Source: JAPOXR01 sp965221935
GTDB taxonomy: Bacteria > Pseudomonadota > Alphaproteobacteria > Rhodobacterales > Rhodobacteraceae
Assembly (NCBI GenBank): GCA_965221935.1
Contig: CBDCSZ010000035.1
Span: forward strand, 1-64,000
Direction: 5' to 3'
Length of the DNA: 64,000 nt
Under the pieces are notes generated by a model that made no database searches, was not told where the DNA came from, and worked only from the letters and a program-made list of their open reading frames with translations. The position numbers and the translations under genes are program-made. Position 1 is the first letter of the stretch. The number at the start of each line of letters is the position of its first letter. Below, piece by piece: positions 1 to 8,289 of this stretch.

Positions 1-586
1 GCCAGTTGTCCGGAGGGGAAAAACAGCGTGTCGCAGTGGCGCGCGCCTTTGCCGCCGAGCCCGAACTCGTTCTGTGCGACGAGGTCACCTCGGCACTCGA
101 CGTATCGGTCCAGGCCGCCGTCCTGGATTTATTGTTCCAGCTTCAAACCGATCAGCGGACGACCTATGTCTTTGTCTCTCACGATTTGGCGGTGGTGCGC
201 GTCTTGGCCGATAGTGTGGCCGTCCTCTACCAAGGCAGGCTCTGCGAGATGGGTCCGTCAAAGACGGTCTATCGCTTCCCTCCCACCCCTACACCGAAGT
301 GCTGCTCGGCGCGGCGCAGGAGCCCGATCCCGACGCGGCGCCGGTCCTTGCGGCCGAGGATGCGGTCGATCTGTTCCCCCCGGCCAAAGGATGCCCCTTC
401 CAGCGCCGCTGCCCGCGGCGTATCGGCGATATCTGTGACAACGAGACGCCACCTTGGCGGCCGACGGAACTGGGTCATGCGATCCGCTGTCACATTCCGG
501 TGGCCGAGCTGCACGGCATGCAGACGCCGTCGGCGGACGCCGTCGCCGCGAAGTCTGGGCCGACCGAGGGCAATCGCCCCGAATAA
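1..586 (+). pseudogene. Oligopeptide/dipeptide ABC transporter ATPase, 3' part, frameshifted
   Basis: This is the C-terminal part of an ATP-binding subunit of an oligopeptide (Opp/Dpp) importer; the gene begins before the window. The first visible residues are the ABC signature (LSGGEKQRVAVARAF), followed by Walker B (LVLCDEVTSALD) and the H-loop (VFVSHD). After about position 280 the reading continues one frame over, where the family's C-terminal domain is clear (HPYTEVLLGAAQEPDPD, then a Cys-rich segment CPFQRRC and RCHIP) up to a TAA at 584-586. A single-base deletion in the run around 278-283 explains the break. Either the gene is inactive or this is a sequence error; the two parts are otherwise well preserved. 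A partial oligopeptide-binding protein lies at the other end of the window but is too far away to be the same operon. Confidence 0.85.
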
Positions 587-795
587 GATCACAGCCTTTG
601 TCGAAGGTGACTGAGGCCCGCCCGGCTGAATTTCGTCGAACGGAGTCAATGCCGGATCATTTTTTGGGTCGCCGCGGGCCCGGAATGCCAAATGAGACGG
701 GCACCCGGAACAAGGGCAATTCTCGTTGGCGGCGCGCCCTTGATTTGAACGTGTGCTCCGCGCCTTATAAGGCCGCTTTGGGTCAGAAGCAGACT

Positions 796-1395
796 AGGGT
801 CAGAACCCATTAATGGTTGACAGATGCGATTGTGTCTGATTCACTTCCGGAAAACAACAAATCGGGCAGTGAGCAGCAGCATGAACGATCTTTTCTGGCT
901 GACGGAGGCGCAGCTTGAACGCCTCCGGCCGTTTTTCCCCAAGCCAAGGGGCATCCCCAGGGTTGATGACAGGCGGGTCCTGAGCGGCATAATATTCATT
1001 AATCGCAATGGTTTAAGGTGGCGGGACGCGCCGGCGGAGCACGGCCCCCCACAAAACGCTGTGCAACCGGTGGAAACGCTGGAGCGGGATGGGCGTCTTC
1101 GCCCGCATGCTTGAGGGGCTTGCGGGCAAAGAGGACACCGGCGGAACGCTGATGACCGACGCCACCCATCTCAAGGCCCGCCGGACCGCAGCGAGCCTGA
1201 GGCTCAAAAAAGGGGGTCCGGACGGAAGATCGGACGGACCAAAGGCGGTCTGAACTCCAAGCTCCACACGGTCAACCGACGGGTTTGGACGGCCGCTGCG
1301 GATGCTGCTGACCGCCGGACAGGTCAGTGACTGCAAGGGGGCCCGGATTCTCATGCGGGACCTGCCGGCGGCCAGGACCCTGATCGCCCAATGGC
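796..1395 (+). mobile_element. IS5-family (IS427-like) element remnant
   Basis: The left end (around 796, GGGTCAGAACCCATTAATGG) has the look of the terminal repeat of IS427-type IS5 elements. The coding part starts with ATG at 881 and reads MNDLFWLTEAQLERLRPFF, then RVDDRRVLSGIIFINRNGLRWRDAP, which is the N-terminal signature of this group. A shift in the C-run near 1044 moves the reading to another frame (LCNRWKRW, FARMLEGLAGKED), and at least one more shift occurs near the A/G run at 1206-1216. The homology fades near 1395 (ARTLIAQ), so the C-terminal DDE half is missing. The element is dead. Confidence 0.8.
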
Positions 1396-1484
1396 ATTTC
1401 CTTAACGATTCGGCGTCATTTCCTTAAGGGGGCGCGCCATTTCCGGGGCGGCTTCGCCCCTTTCCGGCAAGGTTCGGTTTCAGG

Positions 1485-3152
1485 TCACGCGGTCTGGTGT
1501 CGTCTCCGCTGCCACTTTCCGACGGGTTTTCCTGACCGGCGCGGGAATGACCGTCCCGGCCGCAGCCGCGCCCGGGCCGCGGGAACCGGGTTCGCCACGC
1601 GGCTCACGGCGTCGGCCAGCGCCGACGTCTGCGTCAGGATCAGCTCCTCGAGGCTGCCGGCCAGCATGGCCAGCGCGTTTGTGAAGTTCGTCCGCATCTT
1701 CGGCAGATCGCCTTCGTGCGCTTCGTCCAGCGCGGCGTCTCCGCGGTTCGTGAACAGGCGCGCCATGGCGATCAGGTTGAAGCGGGCGCAGAGCTCCTGG
1801 CGGACGCCGCGCTCGCTTCTGCCGTGGAACTCCTCCACCGCGGGGGTTGTCTTGGATATCTTGAACAGCTCCTCGATTCCCCACCGGCCATGATACAGGT
1901 CCGAGAGGTCCTTCAGGCTGTGGCGCTCCGTATCGGCGAGGGTCGTGGCGAGCACATAGCGGCTTTCTCCGATGTCGTATCGGACCAGGCGCAGGACAAT
2001 CGGGGAGGCCGGCTCCGGGACGCCCGCGGCCTTCAGCCTGCGCAGGGCGTTTTTGCCCGGGGTGATCCTGACGAGGGCGTCGTCGCGGTCCCCGTCGCGG
2101 AACCTGTCGAACCCGGCGGCGGAGCTGCGCTGGATGCGGAACACCGGGTGCAGTCCCCGCGCCGTCATGTCGCGGAGCAGGACGAAGGAGAAGTATCCGC
2201 GGTCGAAGACCACGACATCGCCGGGCGAGAGGGCGCCGAGATGGGCGCGCGCGGCGGCGCGCTCGTCGGCGCCGGGCGTGAGGAGGAAATCGGCCGGCAT
2301 GCGGCTGCCGAGGCGGTAAAGACAGGACAGCAGGCCCTGCGGATAGCGGGAGCCGCCGTTCGGGAGCGGGTATCCGGCCTCGGCGAGCGGCCGCGGCAGG
2401 TTGATTTTGGAGCCGTCGACGGCGAAGGTCCGGTGTCCGTTCCAGTCCGGGCCGCGCGTGTCGCGGGCGAGGATCCCGCGGTGCGGGTCGCGGAACACGT
2501 CCTCGTGCACGCGGGCCCGGGCCTTGGCGATCGAGGAGATGGCCACCGGCTCCGGCTGCGGCAGCGCGACGCCGAGGCGGCGGCACTGGTCCCACAGCTC
2601 CGCGGTCACGGTTGTGTAGCCTTTCTGTCCGCGCGACAGTGCCAGGCGGAACACGAAAAGCATAATAATCAGGGTGTTCAGCGTCCGGCGCCGCTTCATC
2701 CATGTCTCGTCGCGGCGCGCGGCGATGTCGGCGGCCGCGTCGGCGATCCGGGACCACATCGCGGCGAAACAGTCGCCGGAGGCGGAAGGAGAGCGGCGTT
2801 TCGGCCGCGGCGGGGGTGTCGTCTCCCCCTTCAGGACCGCGCGGAACTCCGGGTCCAGCGGCCGGACCAGAATCTCCTTGGCCGGCTTGGCGCCGCGCCC
2901 GCTGCGCTTTCCGGCCGTCATGCCGATCGTCTCCCAGTTGGCGGCCTTGTGGCAGGCGCCGTCGAAGCGGGTCGGATCGATGAAGGTCTCGCAGAGGACC
3001 GGGCGGCAGCCGTGGTTCGCCTCCCAGCGTTCCGCAAGCCCGCGCAGGGCCAGCGACAGCGCCTTCGAAGCCAGATTGTCGACGCGGACCCGCGGCAGGA
3101 CCAGAAAGCGATGGAGTGGACGCCCCCTCCAAACGGCGTCACAGTGCGCCAC
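1485..3152 (-). CDS. IS4-type transposase with an N-terminal DruA (DUF4338) domain, N-truncated
   Basis: The open frame has 555 codons. Residues about 15-120 match the second half of a DruA/DUF4338 domain: FLVLPRVRVDNLASKALS, then LCETFIDPTRFDGACHKAANW and a charged tail ending in LVRPLDPEFRAVL. The usual DruA N-terminal half is absent because an IS1111-type element abuts the upstream side. From about residue 140 to the end there is an IS4-like DDE transposase: GYTTVTAELWDQCRRLG, the first Asp in FAVDGSKINLPRP, the second in VVVFDRGYFSF, and a YHGRWGIEELFKISK motif with the catalytic Glu. No stop interrupts the frame. The first methionine is unlikely to be the native start. DruA was named from the Druantia defence system, but no other Druantia gene is near, so this is a transposon protein. 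Whether it is active is doubtful given the lost N-terminus. Confidence 0.75.
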   Translation of the reverse strand: MAHCDAVWRGRPLHRFLVLPRVRVDNLASKALSLALRGLAERWEANHGCRPVLCETFIDPTRFDGACHKAANWETIGMTAGKRSGRGAKPAKEILVRPLDPEFRAVLKGETTPPPRPKRRSPSASGDCFAAMWSRIADAAADIAARRDETWMKRRRTLNTLIIMLFVFRLALSRGQKGYTTVTAELWDQCRRLGVALPQPEPVAISSIAKARARVHEDVFRDPHRGILARDTRGPDWNGHRTFAVDGSKINLPRPLAEAGYPLPNGGSRYPQGLLSCLYRLGSRMPADFLLTPGADERAAARAHLGALSPGDVVVFDRGYFSFVLLRDMTARGLHPVFRIQRSSAAGFDRFRDGDRDDALVRITPGKNALRRLKAAGVPEPASPIVLRLVRYDIGESRYVLATTLADTERHSLKDLSDLYHGRWGIEELFKISKTTPAVEEFHGRSERGVRQELCARFNLIAMARLFTNRGDAALDEAHEGDLPKMRTNFTNALAMLAGSLEELILTQTSALADAVSRVANPVPAARARLRPGRSFPRRSGKPVGKWQRRRHQTA

Positions 3153-3198
3153 AGAAAACGCCAGCCGAGCTGCGCGTCAAAACAGAGAGGAGACGTCC

Positions 3199-4218
3199 AT
3201 GGAAAAGGTTAGCATAGTCGGTGTCGACATTTCAAAGAGGGTTTTTCAATTGCACGGGTCGACGGCTTCCGGCCGGCCGGTTTTTGTGAAGAAGCTGTCG
3301 CGGGGCGGGTTCCTGCCGTTCCTGAAGGATCTGCCGCCGTGCCTGGTCGTGATGGAGGCCTGCGGCGGCGCCCGCCACTGGGGCCGGCGGATCATTGAGC
3401 TCGGCCACAAGTGCAGGCTGATCCCGCCGGTGTATGTGAAGCCCTTCGTCAAGCGGCAGAAGAGCGACGCGAACGACGCGGCGGCGATCGTGGAGGCGGC
3501 GCAGCGGCCGACCATGCGGTTCGTGGCGGTGAAGCCGGAAGCGGCCCAGGCCGACGCGATGCTGTTCCGGACCCGCGCTCTTTTCGTGCGGCAGCGCACG
3601 CAGACCGTGAACGCTCTGCGCGGCCATCTGGCGGAGTTCGGCCTGGTGTCGGCCCGCGGCGTGGCCAATGTGGAGGCTCTGAGAGCCGAGCTGGAGAAGG
3701 CCGCCGAAGGGGTTCCGGAGCTGGTTCGGCAGTCCGCGGAGATGCTGTTTGAGCAGATCGACGCCCTGAGCGGGCGGATCGCGGAGCTGGACCGCGGGCT
3801 GAAGCGGCGCTCGCGGGAGCGGGAGGACATCCGGAACCTGATGACAATCCCCGGGATCGGGCCGGTCTGCGCGATGGCGGCGCACGCGTTCGCGCCGCCG
3901 ATGGAGAGCTTCAGACGCGGCAGGGACTTCGCCGCCTGGACGGGGCTGACCCCGCGTCAGCATTCGACCGCCGGCCGGCAGAGGCTCGGGCGGATCACGA
4001 AGATGGGGCAGCGCGACATCAGGAGCCTGCTGGTTCAAGGGGCGGTCGCCGTGCTGCGGCACAGGAGGGGCCGTGAGATCGCGGATCCCTGGCTGCGGAG
4101 GATGGTCGAGGAGAAGCCGTTCAAGGTGGCCGCGGTGGCCCTGGCGAACAAGATGGCCCGGATCATCTGGGCGCTTTCCGTGCGGAGCGACACTTACCGG
4201 GCTGGCGCGGCGTCTTGA
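3199..4218 (+). CDS. IS110-superfamily (IS1111 group) transposase/recombinase
   Basis: A complete protein of 339 residues that starts at ATG 3199 behind a good GAGAGGAGA ribosome binding site. The N-terminal RuvC-like DEDD domain is present: GVDISKRVFQLHG, VVMEACGGARHW and KSDANDAAAI carry the acidic residues. The C-terminal domain has the helix-hairpin-helix MTIPGIGPVCA and the segment AAWTGLTPRQHSTAG with the serine expected to be catalytic in this superfamily, followed by RLGRITKMGQRDIRSLL. IS110-type enzymes move DNA under the guidance of a bridge (seeker) RNA; in the IS1111 group this RNA lies downstream of the gene. The element sits between two DruA-fused transposases and has cut into both. 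It appears intact. Confidence 0.92.
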   Translation: MEKVSIVGVDISKRVFQLHGSTASGRPVFVKKLSRGGFLPFLKDLPPCLVVMEACGGARHWGRRIIELGHKCRLIPPVYVKPFVKRQKSDANDAAAIVEAAQRPTMRFVAVKPEAAQADAMLFRTRALFVRQRTQTVNALRGHLAEFGLVSARGVANVEALRAELEKAAEGVPELVRQSAEMLFEQIDALSGRIAELDRGLKRRSREREDIRNLMTIPGIGPVCAMAAHAFAPPMESFRRGRDFAAWTGLTPRQHSTAGRQRLGRITKMGQRDIRSLLVQGAVAVLRHRRGREIADPWLRRMVEEKPFKVAAVALANKMARIIWALSVRSDTYRAGAAS

Positions 4219-4425
4219 CGGCTGCCTGGAGAGAAAGAGGAAACTGAGGAAGGAGAGAATTCGGGACGGCCGCCGCGCCCTCCGGGGCGTGATCCGGCGG
4301 CCCCCGGACTGTGCGCCGGGAGCGAAGGACAGCGCAGGGGCAAGAGTCGGAAAGACGGGGCCGGAAGAACCAGGAACAGCCGCAGGGCTTCGAGCCCGCG
4401 AAAGCGCGGCGGCGATCGTGGAGGC
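4219..4425 (+). ncRNA. Candidate bridge RNA region of the IS1111-group element
   Basis: About 200 bases lie between the stop of the recombinase and the first recognisable sequence of the truncated ISAs1 gene. No coding sense is visible. In the IS1111 group the guide RNA is expected here. The stretch is purine-rich near its start, then GC-rich with short complementary blocks. The call rests on position and family knowledge, not on a solved fold. Confidence 0.35.
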
Positions 4426-5688
4426 AGGCGGCCAGTTTCCGCTGCGTCAGCATGGCATCGGCGGTGACGATGCGGCCGCTGATGTCGGGCAGCATGTCGA
4501 GCAGGGGGATGACCGTGCCGATTTCGTTGGTGCGTTTCTCCACATCGTCCGCCCCCGGCCTCATTCCGACTTTTTTTTGGCGTAGGATTTCCTGGTGTCG
4601 TGGCCGACAACACCCATGACATGGGTCTGCACGCCATCGGCATCGACAGCGCCGCGCATGGTCTTGCCGTCGATGGCCAGGGCGCTGTCGGGGCCGCCGC
4701 GGTCTTCGTTCCACTGCCGCAGGGCGCCGTCGAACTGGTCCGGGCTGACCCGGATCAGAACGTCGCGGATGACTGTCCTGCTCGGCGGGATGTATCGGCC
4801 CCGGTCAAAGCGCGGCCTGAAATACGCCAGAACCGCCTGGCTCTGGTCCTGGACCCACTCCGAGATCTCCTTGTAGCCGCGCATGCCGGCGAGTGTCGCG
4901 GCGGTGGCGAGCGAGAGCACCGACGGCAGGCTGTGCCGCCGTCCCTGCCGGCGCCGTGGATCCTCCACCTGCCGGAAGTAATCGGGCAGGGAGCGCATCT
5001 GCGCGGCGGTGAGCGTCATCTTCGGAACTCCCTTGTGCAGGCCGGGATCAAGGTGGGCCGTCCTCAGCCGGCGGCGCGCATCCCGGCGCAGCGGATAGAG
5101 AAAGACAAGCTTGGGCCGGTCGTGGGTGATGTAGCCGCTGCCCAGGCGGCCGAAGCCCCGGGTTTGCCCGGCACAGAGCCAGTTGGCCGCGCGGTAGACC
5201 GTGCCCCGGTGGCGCGCAGGGTCCACGAACGTCTCCATGAGAAGGACTTCGTGGCCAAAGCGGAGCGGCCAGTCCCGCACCAGGCGCCGCGCGCACAGCG
5301 ACAGCACACGTGAGCCGAGGTTCGGCGGCCCGCCGGGCAGAACCAGGAACCGCGAATTGTTGGTGACAAGGTGAAGGCGGCTGAACTGGCTGCCGCGCTC
5401 CCAGCCGATCCAGCTGTCGCGCGCCGCGCAGAGCAGCGCGGATGCGGAAAACATCGCCAGCGCCAGCCAGCGTCCTCCACAGTGCGCGGCATAGCGTATG
5501 GTCTCGCCTCTCGGCTGGGCGTCGCCGAGGAAATGATGCTCCCGCATCAGCGCGCGGAAGCGGGCCTCGTCCGCCTTCGTCACCACGTCCAAAGACACTC
5601 GGGAAAGATCTGCCACGCTTTCGCCCCATATCGCCTTGCCGCGAATCATGCCTGGCCGGTTATAGGACCGCGCAGCCGAAGAGTCCAC
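4425..5688 (-). pseudogene. DruA (DUF4338)-ISAs1 transposase fusion, frameshifted and C-truncated
   Basis: The longest frame (5688 down to 4561) holds a whole DruA/DUF4338 domain in about residues 25-205: FRALMREHHFLGDAQPRGETIRY, ARDSWIGWERGSQ, FLVLPGGPPNLGSRVLS and METFVDPARHRGTVYRAANW. It is followed by the ISAs1 N-terminal domain (LPDYFRQVEDPRRRQGRRHSLP) and catalytic start (LAIDGKTMRGA, VMGVVGHDTRKSYA). At a run of eight A residues (4566-4573 on the minus strand) the frame ends with SE-stop, while the transposase continues in the -1 frame (VEKRTNEIGTVIPLLDML, VTADAMLTQRKLA) until about 4425, where homology stops at the IS1111 side. Met at 5649 may be the real start. The run reads A AAA AAG in the zero frame, a known -1 slippery sequence, but homologues seem to be in frame here, so an indel is as likely. 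Confidence 0.75.
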
Positions 5689-6179
5689 ATCGAATGGTCA
5701 AGTCAATGCAGGAAAACAGAAAATCCCGGAGAACAGATTTGTCCTGGCTCGGTATGAAGTATTTTGTGCCTGCTCAGACACATATGAACTCTTATGAGGC
5801 CCCATATTGTCAAGCCCTTTTTTTATGACCGAATTCGCCGCGCGTCCGGCAGCGGTCTTCCCAAGTGGTCACATTGCTGTTCTCCCTGTCGCCGGAACGG
5901 TTCGGCGCCATTCGGGGATGCTCCAGGCGGAACGCCGCGTGTCCCAGGCGCGCTCAACGGCGCGTCCATACTCTTATCCGGTTCGGTTGTCCGGCGGTTT
6001 GCCGGCCCCGTGACCATGATGCCCAATTCGGGCGGTGCGGCGTTCCGGGAGGCGGGACCCATCTTTGTGGACGGTGCCGCGGTCCGCGGCGAACCAAGCT
6101 CATTTACGGTCACACGCCTTGCCCGGGTTCCCCGGAGGCCCCTGCGGGCCGCCCGGGTGTCTGGATGTTCCGCTGTCTC
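5689..6179. other. Intergenic DNA between two IS elements
   Basis: About 490 bases without a convincing gene. The part near 5800-5822 has a T-run and the rest is GC-rich. Several open frames cross it on both strands, but they continue unbroken into the antisense of the IS110 gene and share no recognisable motif. It probably holds the outer end of the DruA-ISAs1 element and the right end of the IS110 element. Confidence 0.5.
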
Positions 6180-7373
6180 TCAGGCCCGCGACAGGACGGC
6201 GCCCTCCGGCACCAGCCCGGTGGTGGCGAAACGCCACAGCGCCACAAGCAGCTTGCGCGCCAGCGCGACAATCCCCCGCTTCCGGGAGCGCCCGTCGCGG
6301 GCGCTGACATAGTTCCGGAACCATTTCGACAGCGCGCTGTCCGGCTGATGGAGCAGCCAGCGCCACGCCATCTGCACCAGATGCTTTCGCAGCATCGGGT
6401 TTCCGGCCTTGCTGATTCCCTGGTCGCGGTCGATGCCGCCGCTCGCGAAGGGAACCGGCGCAAGTCCCGCCAGGCTGGCCAGCTGCCGGCGGCTGCGGAA
6501 CTCCCTGTGGAACAGTTCCCTGCCCAGCAGAAGCGCGTCGTTGGGCCCGATCCCGCGCAGCCGGACCAGATCCGCCGCGCAGTGCGCGCGGCTCACAGCG
6601 GAAAACCCGTCGTCCCGCGCGGAAACACTGTCAAGCGCCTCCCGCGACGCCTTCAGCGCCGAGGCCTTTTCCGCCTCGACCGCCGCCATCTCCGCGCAGA
6701 CCAGCTCGATCCGGCCGAGGATGCCGCGGATCTCGGCCAGAAGCCCCGGCGGCAGCTCCATGCCGCAGGCGGTCTCAAGACCGCCCAGGCGGGCGCGGAA
6801 CCCTTTCCCGGCCGGATCCCCGGCGGACACCCCGTGGAGCCGGAGCAGCCCGGCGACCGTGTTCGCCAGCCGCCGCCGCTCCTTAACCAGACGCTCCCGC
6901 CGGCGCAGAAGCCGCCGCGCGTCCTCCTCGGCCACCGTCGGGATCCGGACCGGCGACATCGCGTCCCGGTCGCCGCCGTCCCAAGCCCGCAGCGCCCGCA
7001 CCATCTTGCGGGCGTCGATCCGGTCCGTCTTCGCCCGCCTCTTCCGGCGCACCACCTCGAGGCTCGCCGGATCGCAGACCACGACATCGATCTCCGGAGC
7101 GCGCGCGCCGAGCCACCGGGCGAGCCAGAAACCCTCGTATCCGGCCTCGTAGGTCAGAAGCGTCCGGGACAGTCCTCCGGCTCCGGCGCGGGCCTTCGCG
7201 ATTTTCTCCAGAAGACCTCCCGTGTCAGCCGGCTCCAGCTTGTGCATCCCGACACTGGGCTCCCCGGGCCCGCCGACCGCGACGACCCAAGACGACCCGC
7301 TCACTTCCAACGCGACGCACAGCGTGTTAACCTCGCCCCCGGAAGGGGTCACGCCGTTCAGATCTTTCGACAT
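6180..7373 (-). CDS. IS110-family transposase/recombinase
   Basis: A protein of 397 residues if it begins at MSKDLNG (7373), which has an AGGAG ribosome binding site; the open frame extends eight codons further upstream. The RuvC-like domain shows ALEVSGSSW, LTYEAGYEGFWLARWL and RAKTDRIDARKMVRAL, the pattern of an IS110 subgroup in which the first acidic residue is Glu. The C-terminal part has RLRGIGPNDALLLGRELFHREF and LASLAGLAPVPFASGGIDRDQGISKAGNPMLR with the catalytic serine region. The frame is intact and family length is normal. A strongly structured non-coding stretch lies upstream of it (7374-7600). Confidence 0.92.
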   Translation of the reverse strand: MSKDLNGVTPSGGEVNTLCVALEVSGSSWVVAVGGPGEPSVGMHKLEPADTGGLLEKIAKARAGAGGLSRTLLTYEAGYEGFWLARWLGARAPEIDVVVCDPASLEVVRRKRRAKTDRIDARKMVRALRAWDGGDRDAMSPVRIPTVAEEDARRLLRRRERLVKERRRLANTVAGLLRLHGVSAGDPAGKGFRARLGGLETACGMELPPGLLAEIRGILGRIELVCAEMAAVEAEKASALKASREALDSVSARDDGFSAVSRAHCAADLVRLRGIGPNDALLLGRELFHREFRSRRQLASLAGLAPVPFASGGIDRDQGISKAGNPMLRKHLVQMAWRWLLHQPDSALSKWFRNYVSARDGRSRKRGIVALARKLLVALWRFATTGLVPEGAVLSRA

Positions 7374-7399
7374 TCCTGTTCTCCTTTCACCCGGCAAGG

Positions 7400-7600
7400 G
7401 GTTGCCGTCTAACGGCCCCTTGCCACCATATGTTGATGTCAGAACGCCCTTTTGGACCGAATCATCCCCAAGGGCAATTCCCAGCAGGACTCATGGCATC
7501 TTTTTCGGGCGGCGCCGGGGGTCTTGGAAACCGGAGGGAGGGCGCAGCCCGACCGGAGGGTTCCAAGACCCCCGGATCAGATTTTGACTTGCCCTGAGGG
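7400..7600 (-). ncRNA. Candidate IS110 bridge RNA with a 15-bp stem
   Basis: The region upstream of the IS110 gene holds a perfect 15-bp inverted repeat: 7515-7529 pairs with 7561-7575 (CCGGGGGTCTTGGAA and its complement) around a 31-base loop. The loop carries a repeated CCGGAGGG. In the IS110 group the bridge RNA is encoded between the left end and the recombinase gene, which is the position seen here. The exact ends of the RNA, and the target- and donor-binding loops, cannot be fixed by eye. Confidence 0.45.
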
Positions 7601-7602
7601 GC

Positions 7603-7652
7603 GGGGTTCTCCATCAGTTCGCTTTGATGATGAAACCGAAAAGGAGAACCCC
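7603..7652 (+). promoter_or_regulatory. Hairpin covering the ribosome binding site of the integrase-core gene
   Basis: GGGGTTCTCC (7603-7612) is perfectly complementary to GGAGAACCCC (7643-7652), with a 30-base loop. The second arm contains the Shine-Dalgarno GGAG that serves the ATG at 7654. In an mRNA that starts upstream the site would be masked, a known way for IS elements to stop translation from read-through transcripts. Confidence 0.5.
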
Positions 7653-7653
7653 A

Positions 7654-8242
7654 ATGCAAGTTTTCGGCTTGCCCGGCCATGTTATCAGAAACGCCGCCCG
7701 CGCGTCACGGCTTTTGTCTCAAACCGACGCGGGAACCCGCATGCGGGCCGGTCTCGTCCGCCGCTGGCGGCGGGCCTGGCGCGACGGCCTCACTGTTGAA
7801 CAGGCGGCGCGCGCCGTCGGCGTTCCGGTGTCCACGCTGCGCCGCTGGGAGAAGCGGCCGGAGCTGCTCCCGACCCGTCCGCGCCGCTGCCGCCGGCCGG
7901 AGCTGCGGCGCCGGCTTGAGAGCCGCGTGCGGGAGCTGCGCATGCGGTTCCCGGCCTGGGGGAGGGGGAAGATCGCGGCGGTGCTGCGCCGCGAGGGGAC
8001 CGCGGTCTCCGACGCGACGGTCGGTCGGGTCATCCATGATCTGGTCAGCAGAGGCCGCATGGCCCCGGTCAGCGCCTTCACACCGCAGCGCCGGCGCAGC
8101 CGGAACCGGCGCCCGCACGCGGTGCGGATCCCCCGCGCCCTCCGGGCCGGGCGGCCCGGACAGGCGGTGCAGGTCGACACCCTCACCGTGTCGCTGCGGC
8201 CCGGCCGGACCGTCAGACACTTCACCGCCATCGACCGCCTCG
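7654..8242 (+). pseudogene. Integrase-core (IS481-like) transposase, 5' part, interrupted
   Basis: ATG at 7654 follows AAGGAG. The N-terminal half has a helix-turn-helix (GLTVEQAARAVGVPVSTLRRWEKR), a second helical DNA-binding segment (FPAWGRGKIAAVLRREGTAVSDATVGRVIHDL) and the first catalytic Asp of an rve domain in AVQVDTLTVSL, then TVRHFTAIDR. Homology stops near 8242, where an IS110-type element begins. The continuation of the same gene is at about 9575-9765 (AARFLDKLVRQAPFTVEAV). The gene was therefore split by insertion. Confidence 0.75.
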
Positions 8243-8289
8243 TATGTTCGGAGAATCAGAAGTGAACGCAGAAGGTGGCTGTGGATAAG

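Noticed and set aside
1445..1460. A terminator: hairpin GGGGCG GCTT CGCCCC followed by TTT
   Set aside because: The T-run is only three bases and lies on the side opposite to the gene that would need it.
1480..3132. Second minus-strand frame of 550 codons over the DruA-IS4 gene
   Set aside because: It is rich in Arg, Gly and Pro and has no domain, while the other frame carries clear DruA and transposase motifs.
1485..5688. A Druantia phage-defence locus, because of the two DruA domains
   Set aside because: The DruA parts are fused to DDE transposases, and no helicase (DruE) or other Druantia gene is nearby.
5865..7412. Long plus-strand open frame of 515 codons
   Set aside because: It is antisense to an intact IS110 gene, is rich in Arg and Pro as expected for a GC-driven shadow frame, and shows no domain.
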